From: Elusimicrobiota bacterium
Lineage (GTDB): Bacteria; Elusimicrobiota; Elusimicrobia; Elusimicrobiales; UBA9959
Assembly (NCBI GenBank): GCA_030639665.1
Contig: DAOWCC010000043.1
Coordinates: 1-13,362 of the forward strand
Direction: 5' to 3'
Length of the DNA stretch: 13,362 nucleotides
A program made the position numbers and the translations under genes. Below are positions 1 to 5,670 of the stretch, one piece after another; the stretch's first letter is position 1; every line of letters starts with the position of its first letter. The notes below the pieces were generated by a model that was not told where the DNA came from, searched no databases, and was given only the letters and a program-made list of their open reading frames with translations.

Positions 1-45
1 TTGTTTAACATCGGTTACTTTTGAATCATCCATGATTATTGTCAT
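1..45 (-). CDS. possible N-terminal fragment of a divergent gene
   Basis: A - strand reading frame opens at ATG 43-45, with a second in-frame ATG at 31-33, and runs off the left edge. The second ATG would give MDDSKVTDVKQ, a hydrophilic N-terminus. There is an in-frame TGA at 49-51 just upstream and no clear Shine-Dalgarno. If real, the gene is divergent from the membrane-protein and hydantoinase pair, and positions 46-194 are a shared promoter region. Only 11 to 15 codons are visible, so chance is a serious alternative and no function can be suggested. Confidence 0.2.
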   Translation of the reverse strand, partial: MTIIMDDSKVTDVKQ

Positions 46-52
46 GATTCAA
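21..52. promoter_or_regulatory. perfect 9-bp inverted repeat, operator-like
   Basis: TTGAATCAT at 21-29 is exactly repeated in inverted form as ATGATTCAA at 44-52, with a 14-base spacer. The heptamer CATGATT also occurs twice directly, at 31-37 and 43-49. A palindrome of this size between a possible divergent start and the 195-1903 gene pair could bind a dimeric regulator. It could equally be a fragment of a repeat, and no regulator gene is visible in the window. Confidence 0.3.
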
Positions 53-194
53 ATTATGACGCTTACGGACCAAATAATGCAATAAGCCTATTTGGGGCTC
101 ATTTATATTGGAAACACTTTTGATTTCAGGCTCATCCTGTACTGGACAAGACTATGACTTGCTTATTATGAATTAAATCTATAAAATCATATGT

Positions 195-467
195 ATGGCT
201 TTAATGATAAAATCATTATTCGGAATGTTTTGGGTATTTTCTTCATCATTTCTTGTTTACTTGATTTATATTGTGATGCAAACCGAATCTGATCCAACTC
301 TTAGATGGGCATGGCTGACCATGTCAATCCTTACATTCGCGGGCGCCTCATTATTAGCTTATATCGTAATAAGCGCCGGAAATGGCTCCTCCAAAGCCAT
401 ACACGAGGAAACTAATGAAACAAACGAACCCGTTTCCACTAATCCCTCCGAAACCGATACGGAATAA
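195..467 (+). CDS. small two-helix membrane protein, unknown function
   Basis: This 90-residue protein has two hydrophobic stretches, about residues 5-28 and 38-61, separated by a short polar loop (QTESDPTLRW). They are followed by a hydrophilic, acidic, Thr/Asn/Glu-rich tail of about 28 residues. No family was recognised. Its stop overlaps the ATG of the hydantoinase gene by one base (TAATG at 465-469), so the two are probably co-transcribed and translationally coupled. That overlap is the main argument that the frame is real. No good Shine-Dalgarno precedes ATG 195. A TATAAA lies at 180-185, so the message could be almost leaderless, or translation could begin at ATG 204. The protein might be a membrane partner of the pathway, but nothing in the sequence says so. 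Confidence 0.6.
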   Translation: MALMIKSLFGMFWVFSSSFLVYLIYIVMQTESDPTLRWAWLTMSILTFAGASLLAYIVISAGNGSSKAIHEETNETNEPVSTNPSETDTE

Positions 468-1903
468 TGAATTTACTTATAAAAGGCGGGAAGGTTGTTC
501 TCGAAAACTCCATTCAAATCGCCGATATTTTAATCAAAAATGGCCGTATAGCGGATATATTTAAAGATAAGGCAAAAATCAAAACCAATTTAAAAAACCT
601 GAAAACTTTAGACGCAAAAGGACTTATAGTTCTTCCGGGTATTATCGACCCTCATGTACATTATAATCTTCACCTTGAAAAAGGCCAGAAGACCAGTGAT
701 GATTTTTTATCCGGCTCGGCGGCGGCACTAACGGGAGGAGTTACAACCGTTATTGATTATACCGGCCAAAAACCCGGCCAAAAACTTAAAACGGGACTCG
801 CCGACAGACTTAAAGAAGCAAAAAATAAAATGCATACCGACTATTCTTTCCACTGCATAATTCCGTCGTGGCAAAAGCTCAAAAATCCTCAGGCTCAAAT
901 GAAAGAATTGATTAAAATGGGCGCGCCTTCATTCAAATTATTTATGGCCTATGAATCGCGAGGCTTAATGAGCGATGATGAAGCTTTATTAAACGCGTTT
1001 ATCGCGGCAAAAAAAGAAAACGCTCTTATATGCCTACATGCTGAAGATGGAAAAAAGATAGACCTTTTGACAGCTAAATATATTAATAAATATCCCGCGC
1101 TTAAGGCGCATTATTTGACCCGTCCGGCGAGCACCGAATGGAAAGCCGTGCAAAAAGCTATTTTCTGGGCTAAAAAGGCGAAGGCACCTGTATATTTTGT
1201 CCATCTTTCAAGCGGGCGTTCCGCGCAAATTATAAAAAAAGAGTTAAAAAAGTTTAAAACCATATTTGGTGAAACTTGCCCGCAATATCTCACATTGGAA
1301 GCAAATAAATTAAAGAAAAAAACCGCATATCTCTTCACCTCGTGTCCGCCGATAAGAACAAAAAAAGATTCTAAAGTTCTTTGGAAAAGTTTAAAAGACG
1401 GTTCGCTTCAAGTACTGGCCACGGATAATTGCGCTTTCACTGTGGAGCAGAAAAAAACATATTCAAAAGATTTATTGAAAATGCGCATGGGCCTTCCCGG
1501 CTCGGCAACCCTGCTTCCGCTCATTTACACTTATGGCGTAAAAGGAAAAAAAATAACATTAATTCAATTATCCAAATTAATGGCATTAAATCCCGCCAAA
1601 ATAATGGGGCTTTATCCTCAGAAGGGCATTATAAAAAAAGGCAGCGACGGAGATTTTGCCATTATAGACCCTAAAAAAATAAAAAAAATAGATTTCAGGA
1701 ATTTAGAACATAATTGTGATTGGTCGCCTTATCAAGAAATGAAACTGTATGGTTTTCCAAAATACACCATTTTGAGAGGGGAAATAAAGGCGAAAAACGG
1801 AGAATTGATTAATCCTTTGAAACCGGCGGGCAAATTCATTAAAAGAAAAATCAGCACTCAGCTCGACAGCGAGACAGCTTGGCAGCAACCAACAAAAAAA
1901 TAA
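467..1903 (+). CDS. D-hydantoinase / dihydropyrimidinase family amidohydrolase
   Basis: This 478-residue cytosolic metal-dependent amidohydrolase probably opens a cyclic amide ring (hydantoin, dihydropyrimidine or a related cyclic ureide) to an N-carbamoyl amino acid. All expected ligands of a binuclear zinc centre are present: DPHVH (H63, H65), the lysine that becomes carboxylated in SFKLFMAY (K157), H191 in LHAED, H246 in FVHLSS and D320 in ATDNCAF. The segments GETCPQYL (268-275), SCPPIR (292-297) and NCDWSPYQ (416-423) match the hydantoinase/dihydropyrimidinase branch better than allantoinase or dihydroorotase. Length is normal for the family, plus a polar tail of about 20 residues. The start overlaps the stop of the small membrane protein. 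Exact substrate cannot be read from sequence. The fdrA-allG genes elsewhere in the window make nitrogen-ring catabolism plausible. Confidence 0.9.
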   Translation: MNLLIKGGKVVLENSIQIADILIKNGRIADIFKDKAKIKTNLKNLKTLDAKGLIVLPGIIDPHVHYNLHLEKGQKTSDDFLSGSAAALTGGVTTVIDYTGQKPGQKLKTGLADRLKEAKNKMHTDYSFHCIIPSWQKLKNPQAQMKELIKMGAPSFKLFMAYESRGLMSDDEALLNAFIAAKKENALICLHAEDGKKIDLLTAKYINKYPALKAHYLTRPASTEWKAVQKAIFWAKKAKAPVYFVHLSSGRSAQIIKKELKKFKTIFGETCPQYLTLEANKLKKKTAYLFTSCPPIRTKKDSKVLWKSLKDGSLQVLATDNCAFTVEQKKTYSKDLLKMRMGLPGSATLLPLIYTYGVKGKKITLIQLSKLMALNPAKIMGLYPQKGIIKKGSDGDFAIIDPKKIKKIDFRNLEHNCDWSPYQEMKLYGFPKYTILRGEIKAKNGELINPLKPAGKFIKRKISTQLDSETAWQQPTKK

Positions 1904-1922
1904 AAACAGAAACATAAATTAG

Positions 1923-1937
1923 CCGCCGTTCCGGCGG
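1923..1937 (+). terminator. GC-rich hairpin downstream of hydantoinase gene
   Basis: CCGCCG (1923-1928) and CGGCGG (1932-1937) form a perfect 6-bp stem with loop TTC, 20 bases after the hydantoinase stop. The following bases (AACTCTTTATAAA) contain only a weak T stretch. This may be a modest intrinsic terminator for the + strand pair or just a stable repeat hairpin. An alternative stem, GTTCCG/CGGAAC, overlaps it. Confidence 0.4.
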
Positions 1938-1957
1938 AACTCTTTATAAAACATTAC

Positions 1958-1989
1958 CACGAAGGCACGAAAGGCTGAAAGCACGAAGA
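1958..1989 (+). repeat. 8-base-period tandem tract, four units
   Basis: Four successive octamers read CACGAAGG, CACGAAAG, GCTGAAAG and CACGAAGA. The next eight bases (ACGAAACT) still resemble the unit. Together with the tract at 2075-2107, which reads the same way on the opposite strand, it makes two diverged inverted arms of about 40 bp. The tract lies in non-coding sequence after the hydantoinase gene. Confidence 0.65.
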
Positions 1990-2074
1990 ACGAAACTATG
2001 TTTTCCGCCTAAGGCATGACATAAAGTGTCGGTAACTATGTGAACGACCGAAATATATTTTATTTTTTCGCCGT

Positions 2075-2107
2075 TTTTCGTGTCTTCTCAATTTTCACAC
2101 TTTCGTG
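2075..2107 (-). repeat. 8-base-period tandem tract, inverted partner of 1958-1989
   Basis: Read on the - strand from 2107 the units are CACGAAAG, TGTGAAAA, TTGAGAAG, then one extra A, then CACGAAAA. Two of these four units are one base from a unit of the 1958-1989 tract. The two tracts face each other around a 67-base core containing GCC-TAA-GGC (2007-2015) and a TCGGT/ACCGA pair. The arrangement could fold as a long imperfect hairpin or mark a decayed mobile element. Confidence 0.55.
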
Positions 2108-2245
2108 GTTGCTTTAAACATTGAAATTCCGTTACACCAAGCGACAAAACACAAAGAACTGTGGGTAAGATTAGAGCAGATACCGTTTACTCTAAACTTA
2201 AACACTGTTGGGTGTACGGAGTATTCCTTTGAAAGCCCAGCCCAC

Positions 2246-2280
2246 TCTCAACTCTTAACTCTCAACTCTGAACTCTCAAC
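2246..2280 (-). repeat. 7-base-period tandem tract (TCTCAAC), five units
   Basis: Five exact-length heptamers follow each other: TCTCAAC, TCTTAAC, TCTCAAC, TCTGAAC and TCTCAAC. The variation falls at the fourth base. The tract covers the last codons and stop of ribF, so it encodes most of the tail VESSELRVKS, which has no counterpart in ordinary RibF proteins. Confidence 0.85.
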
Positions 2281-3165
2281 TTTGTTAAAGTATTCTCGCG
2301 CCACTCGCGCGTCTTCAACTATCTGTTTCTTCAAACTTTCAGGCAAACCGAATTTTTTCTCACCGCGAATTCTTTTTAAAAATTCAATTTTCAGGGTTTT
2401 CCCATAAATATTCTTGTTAAAATCAAAAATATGAGTTTCCAGAATCAGATGTGATTTAGTCTTATCTATAGTTGGACGGTAACCTGCATTTGCCACTCCA
2501 TTATAAGTTTCGCCATCCAATATTAATTTTACCGCAAAAACTCCCGGAGGAATAATTTTCAGAGCGGGAACATCTATATTTGCCGTCGGAAATCCCAATT
2601 GCCTGCCAATACGCGCGCCCTCTATTATTTTTCCCGTTATTGAATAGTTCCAACCCAAACATTTATTGGCATCCTCAATATTGCCCAAAGTTAATTGCCG
2701 TCTTATTAATGAGGAAGATATTTTATGACTTTTATAATTAACGAAAGACATATGCTTAAAATGAATTGATTTCTTTACGCACATCTTTTTCAAGAAATTT
2801 AAATTTCCTTGACGATCTTTTCCAAAAGCAAAATCATGTCCCACGCATATTCCGCTGGCATCGTAATGACCCACAATAATATTATTAAAAAAATCTTCCG
2901 CGCTCATGGCCGCCACATTGGCGTTAAAAGCTATCCTATCATATCTGTCAACTCTTATATTTTTCAATAACAAATCTCTTTCTGAGGGAAGAGTGATTAA
3001 ACAATTTGAATTTTTGCCGGAGAAATAAAATCTGGGAGAAAGAGGAAAATATACCACAATACTTTTCATACCGTGTTTTAAACTCTCTTTAATGGAGGCT
3101 TTTATGATTTTCTGATGACCGAGGTGAACTCCGTCATAAGTGCCGATTGTAATATAATTTGCCAT
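2248..3165 (-). CDS. ribF: bifunctional riboflavin kinase / FAD synthetase
   Basis: This 305-residue cytosolic enzyme phosphorylates riboflavin to FMN and adenylylates FMN to FAD. The N-terminal nucleotidyltransferase half has GTYDGVHLGH (8-17), VGHDFAFG (108-115) and SSSLIR (150-155). The C-terminal riboflavin kinase half has GRQLGFPTAN (187-196), PPGVFAV (206-212), NAGYRPT (226-232) and the catalytic-region E243 in ETHIFDF. Domain order and length are normal. ATG 3165 lies one base after the truB stop (TAATATG), so translation is probably coupled. It is the last gene of the rimP operon. The last ten residues (VESSELRVKS) are encoded by the 7-base tandem tract and look like a repeat-derived extension replacing the original stop. 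Confidence 0.97.
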   Translation of the reverse strand: MANYITIGTYDGVHLGHQKIIKASIKESLKHGMKSIVVYFPLSPRFYFSGKNSNCLITLPSERDLLLKNIRVDRYDRIAFNANVAAMSAEDFFNNIIVGHYDASGICVGHDFAFGKDRQGNLNFLKKMCVKKSIHFKHMSFVNYKSHKISSSLIRRQLTLGNIEDANKCLGWNYSITGKIIEGARIGRQLGFPTANIDVPALKIIPPGVFAVKLILDGETYNGVANAGYRPTIDKTKSHLILETHIFDFNKNIYGKTLKIEFLKRIRGEKKFGLPESLKKQIVEDARVAREYFNKVESSELRVKS

Positions 3166-3166
3166 A

Positions 3167-3883
3167 TTATTCGTATTCCAAATAAGAAGGAACTTCTCTC
3201 ATTTTAGTGATTATTTGCTCATAAGAAGATTTTTTAAAAAAATCCGCGTCCAGCGCTTCATCCACGCTCCAAGAAGCGATACTCTCACGACGCAATACGG
3301 CTAAACGGCCTCCACAGCCAAGCTTAGCGCCCATTTCATGAGCAATGGAGCGAATATAAGTTCCCGAAGAACATTCAATTTTAAAATGCAGAAAAGGCTT
3401 TTTGTAAGAGTATTTCAGCCACTTAACATTAACTTGTCTTTTTATTGCAGGTATAGCCATATTTCTGCGCGCGAGTTTATAAAGCCGTTTTCCCTTATAT
3501 TTGATAGCTGAAAAAGGGGGAACGCTCTGCGCTATTTTACCCGTCATAAAAGCAACAACCTGCTTTATGGAAGCGGAAGTGAAATCACACACTTTACTTT
3601 CCTTTAAAATTCGACCATCCGCGTCCCATGTATCCGTTTCAATGCCAAACTCTATAACGCCGCTATAAACTTTATTGCAATTTTGAACTTTTGACTGGGA
3701 TTTGGCGGCCGAACCTACCAAAAGAACCAGTAAACCCGTTGCCATCGGATCAAGAGTTCCGCTATGTCCGATTCTTTTTATATTAAGTTTTTCTCTAAAA
3801 AGCTTAACAACGCCGTGAGAAGTTATCTGGGAGGGTTTATCAAATAGAAAAATGCCTGATACATCCAGCGCGGTTTTTTTCAT
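3167..3883 (-). CDS. truB: tRNA pseudouridine(55) synthase
   Basis: TruB converts U55 in the T loop of tRNAs to pseudouridine. The catalytic aspartate is D45 in GHSGTLDPMATGLL (39-52). The family motifs GIFLFDKPS (10-18), SGTYIRSIAHEMG and GGRLAVLRRE are also present. From ATG 3883 the protein is 238 residues, a compact form with little room for a C-terminal PUA-type domain. I chose ATG 3883 (MKKTALD) over TTG 3895 because the extra codons (MIVI) are poorly supported and their upstream sequence is a repeat tract. No strong Shine-Dalgarno is visible for either. The stop is one base before the ribF ATG. Confidence 0.95.
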   Translation of the reverse strand: MKKTALDVSGIFLFDKPSQITSHGVVKLFREKLNIKRIGHSGTLDPMATGLLVLLVGSAAKSQSKVQNCNKVYSGVIEFGIETDTWDADGRILKESKVCDFTSASIKQVVAFMTGKIAQSVPPFSAIKYKGKRLYKLARRNMAIPAIKRQVNVKWLKYSYKKPFLHFKIECSSGTYIRSIAHEMGAKLGCGGRLAVLRRESIASWSVDEALDADFFKKSSYEQIITKMREVPSYLEYE

Positions 3884-3892
3884 AATAACAAT

Positions 3893-3941
3893 CAAATTCC
3901 AAATCTTAAATTACAAATAAATTCCAAAACACAAAAACCAA
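3893..3941. repeat. A-rich 7-base-period tract, about four to seven units
   Basis: Successive heptamers read CAAATTC, CAAATCT, TAAATTA, CAAATAA, ATTCCAA, AACACAA and AAACCAA. The first four keep a YAAAT core in phase. The later ones are looser and could be chance in A-rich sequence. The tract fills the start of the 95-base spacer between nrnA and truB and abuts the truB start, so the truB leader is repeat-derived. Confidence 0.45.
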
Positions 3942-3990
3942 TAAAAGCAAAACATATACACCGCAGAATAAAACAACAGTTATAAAGAAC

Positions 3991-4956
3991 TTACTTTTTT
4001 AAAATTTTTGACACTTCTTTTCTTATTTTTTTTTCAATCGAGTCTAAAGAAAGGTTTGATTTACACCCCGCGGCATGCTTATGTCCGCCGCCGCCAAATT
4101 TTTTGGCCAAAGCGCTTACATCAATATTTCCTTTTGAACGAAAGGTAATGGTAACTCTATTCGCTTCCTGCCTGAATAATACGGAAATTTTAACGCCCGG
4201 AACCATCATTCCGTGATTGATAATACTTTCAGTATGCTCTGAGGTAGTATTTGTTTCCTTAAAATCAGCGTTGGTAAGCCTTAAGAAAGCTGCTTTATCT
4301 GAAAAAGCCAGTTCCATGCTTAAAAGCGCTTTCCCCAAAATTTTAAGGGCGCGAAAAGCCCGCGAGGAAAAAAGCAAATCGTTAATTCTTGAAAAATCAA
4401 AGCCTGTTTGAAGAAGCCTTGCCGCTATTTCAAGGGTTCTGGGATTGGTGGCGGGATAATGAAAGCGGCCCGTATCCGTCACTATTCCCGTATAAAGACA
4501 AATAGCCTCGCTTTTGGTTATTTTCACCTTCATATTATAAAAGAGCCGATAAATTATTTCAGCCGTAGAGGCGGAAGCATTATCAATTATATTTATGTCA
4601 CCGAAATTTTGGGAAGTTTTATGATGATCTATATTAACAAGGACTTTAACTTTTTTATCCATATTCTTGAGATCTCCCGCTCTTTTGGGAGTGCTGCTTT
4701 CAAGAAGTATCATCACATCATAGGCCGACTTGGGAATCTTGGCAATTTTAATGGTTTTTACTTTCGGCAAAAATCTGAGATTTTCAGGGATAGGGTCATT
4801 TGAAAACATATAAACTTTTTTACCCATTCTCTTAAGAACGGATGAAAAAGCGAGCATGGAACCCAGCGTATCTCCATCGGGATTGATATGGCCCGCGAGA
4901 AAAAAACTTTTATGTTTGTGGATTAAATTTCGGATTTTTCTAAGTTCTTTTTCCAT
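3991..4956 (-). CDS. nrnA: DHH/DHHA1 phosphoesterase, NrnA-like (nanoRNase / pAp phosphatase)
   Basis: Proteins of this family degrade 2-5 nucleotide RNAs and/or dephosphorylate 3'-phosphoadenosine 5'-phosphate in the cytosol, using manganese. From ATG 4956 it has 321 residues. The DHH domain shows GHINPDGDTLGS (22-33), NIDHH (108-112) and GIVTDTGRFHY (157-167). The DHHA1 domain ends in FGGGGHKHAAGC (286-297), which binds the substrate end. In motif II the usual Asp is replaced by Glu (ILLESSTPKRAG, E85). The frame extends to TTG 4983, but those nine codons (reading EFLNGVN) are encoded by a repeat edge. ATG 4956 follows GGGG with an 8-base spacer, so I take it as the start. The gene keeps its usual place between rbfA and truB. 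Confidence 0.93.
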   Translation of the reverse strand: MEKELRKIRNLIHKHKSFFLAGHINPDGDTLGSMLAFSSVLKRMGKKVYMFSNDPIPENLRFLPKVKTIKIAKIPKSAYDVMILLESSTPKRAGDLKNMDKKVKVLVNIDHHKTSQNFGDINIIDNASASTAEIIYRLFYNMKVKITKSEAICLYTGIVTDTGRFHYPATNPRTLEIAARLLQTGFDFSRINDLLFSSRAFRALKILGKALLSMELAFSDKAAFLRLTNADFKETNTTSEHTESIINHGMMVPGVKISVLFRQEANRVTITFRSKGNIDVSALAKKFGGGGHKHAAGCKSNLSLDSIEKKIRKEVSKILKK

Positions 4957-4964
4957 GATATTTA

Positions 4965-4978
4965 CCCCGTTTAGAAAT
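4965..4978 (-). repeat. ATTTCTAACGGGG repeat edge upstream of nrnA
   Basis: The + strand reads CCCCGTTTAGAAAT. On the - strand this is ATTTCTAAACGGGG, the family edge with one extra A. It pairs with the inverted copy at 5303-5315. Its GGGG end is 8 bases from the nrnA ATG and is the only Shine-Dalgarno candidate for that gene. Confidence 0.7.
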
Positions 4979-4990
4979 TCCAATGGGTAA

Positions 4991-5255
4991 GGGCTTGGAA
5001 AAGAATTACCTTATCATTTGGAAGCTCAGCTTTAAGTTGAGTTCAAGGCGCGATGAAAGAGAAGGCTTTACGCCTGTGAATGAAGAGCAACGAAGAAATC
5101 AATAAAAGATGCGCTTCTCCATAAGGAGCTGGCTAATTTCCGGCTCCAACTGCGTTACTCATCACTCACAGACCGCAAGAGTATACTCGCTCTTCGTTCC
5201 TTGTTTCGCTCAGAAATTAGCTAGCCAAATGGCAAGTTAATTCTTTTCCAAGCCC
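4991..5255. mobile_element. 265-bp MITE-like element with 31-bp terminal inverted repeats
   Basis: The left end (4991-5021) begins GGGCTTGGAAAAGAATTA. The right end (5225-5255) is its inverted copy, and 28 of 31 positions match. The element is flanked on both sides by TAA (4988-4990 and 5256-5258), consistent with a TA or TAA target duplication. The interior is also partly self-complementary: GCCTGTGAATGAAGAG on the left half resembles the inverted right half GTCTGTGAGTGATGAG, so the whole could fold into one long imperfect hairpin. No transposase or other gene lies inside. It is probably a non-autonomous element moved by a transposase encoded elsewhere, sitting inside the translation-factor operon. 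Confidence 0.85.
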
Positions 5256-5302
5256 TAATGCTAATTTAAAAATCTTCTACTGAATCTTCCGTTAAATTTG
5301 AG

Positions 5303-5315
5303 ATTTCTAACGGGG
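5303..5315 (+). repeat. ATTTCTAACGGGG repeat edge after rbfA
   Basis: This is an exact copy of the 13-base edge, one base beyond the rbfA stop. It is inverted with respect to 4965-4978. Between it and the MITE lies TTCTACTGAATCTT (5275-5288), which resembles TTCTACTGCAAATCTT inside the element at 11531-11645. The sequence around the MITE therefore looks like an older copy of that element, split by the MITE insertion. Confidence 0.7.
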
Positions 5316-5316
5316 A

Positions 5317-5670
5317 TTATTCTTTGCTGTCTTCATCATGCAATGCGCTGAAAAGCTTTTCTATTTTAGAAGCCTCGTCGGGGGTGAAATCAAACTTAAA
5401 ATTTATATTTGGAATCACTTTTAATCTGAGACGCTTTTTCAAAGTTTGTCTTATGCCCCAAGTCGCTTTTTCCAATATTTTATGGCTTTTAATCCTATCA
5501 TTTTCGCTTCCCAAAACGGAAAAGTAAACATCAATATCCTTTATATCGCTGGTAAGCCTTACTCCGGTCAAAGTCAATATGCCATAAGAATTAAGACCGT
5601 TTACATTCTTCAAAGCGGAACTTATTTCCCTAAAGAAAAGCTCGCTTAACCTGTCATGCCGTCTACCCAT
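5317..5670 (-). CDS. rbfA: ribosome-binding factor A
   Basis: RbfA helps mature the 30S subunit, acting at the 5' end of 16S rRNA. The 117-residue protein has the usual length and the KH-like fold signature: MGRRHDRLSELFFREISSAL at the start, then VRLTSDIKDIDVYFSVLG (37-54), and a basic helix with RQTLKKRLRLKVIPNINFKFD (74-94). The C-terminus is acidic. Its ATG overlaps the infB stop by 8 bases (ATGGGTAG), so it is probably translated by coupling with infB. A repeat element begins right after its stop, at 5315. Confidence 0.95.
   Translation of the reverse strand: MGRRHDRLSELFFREISSALKNVNGLNSYGILTLTGVRLTSDIKDIDVYFSVLGSENDRIKSHKILEKATWGIRQTLKKRLRLKVIPNINFKFDFTPDEASKIEKLFSALHDEDSKE

Larger units (their letters stand above)
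1904..2247. other. convergent intergenic gap filled with repeats
   Basis: This gap lies between the ends of the hydantoinase gene (+) and ribF (-). From left to right it holds a GC-rich hairpin (1923-1937), an 8-base-period tract (1958-1989), an unrecognised core (1996-2062), an inverted 8-base-period tract (2075-2107), small inverted repeats (2127-2221) and the start of a 7-base tract (from 2246). One small hairpin, GTTTA-GAG-TAAAC in the - strand reading, is at 2194-2206. I see no credible gene here. A + strand frame from 2105 has no family resemblance and runs into ribF antisense. Confidence 0.7.
4957..5316. other. rbfA-nrnA spacer made of nested repeat elements
   Basis: The 360-base space between rbfA and nrnA, usually short in this operon, holds no gene. 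It is almost entirely two repeats: an outer inverted pair (4965-4978 and 5303-5315) and an inner 265-bp MITE-like element (4991-5255). The outer edges touch the rbfA stop on one side and the nrnA ribosome-binding region on the other. Confidence 0.8.

Noticed and set aside
467..1903. Identification as allantoinase, because fdrA-allG belong to allantoin degradation in E. coli.
   Set aside because: The motifs around the carboxylated lysine and the C-terminal segment are of hydantoinase/dihydropyrimidinase type. Substrate was therefore left open.
1996..2062. The core between the octamer arms considered as an insertion-sequence end.
   Set aside because: It has a vague look of a transposon terminus, but I could not name a family, and no transposase fragment is nearby.
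2105..2407. A 100-residue + strand frame in the convergent gap.
   Set aside because: Half is repeat sequence and half is antisense to the 3' end of ribF. It includes the heptamer tract and has no coding character.
4991..5255. The rbfA-nrnA spacer considered as a structured RNA gene or riboswitch.
   Set aside because: The 31-bp terminal inverted repeats and flanking TAA fit a MITE better, and no known RNA family signature was recognised. A secondary RNA role remains possible.
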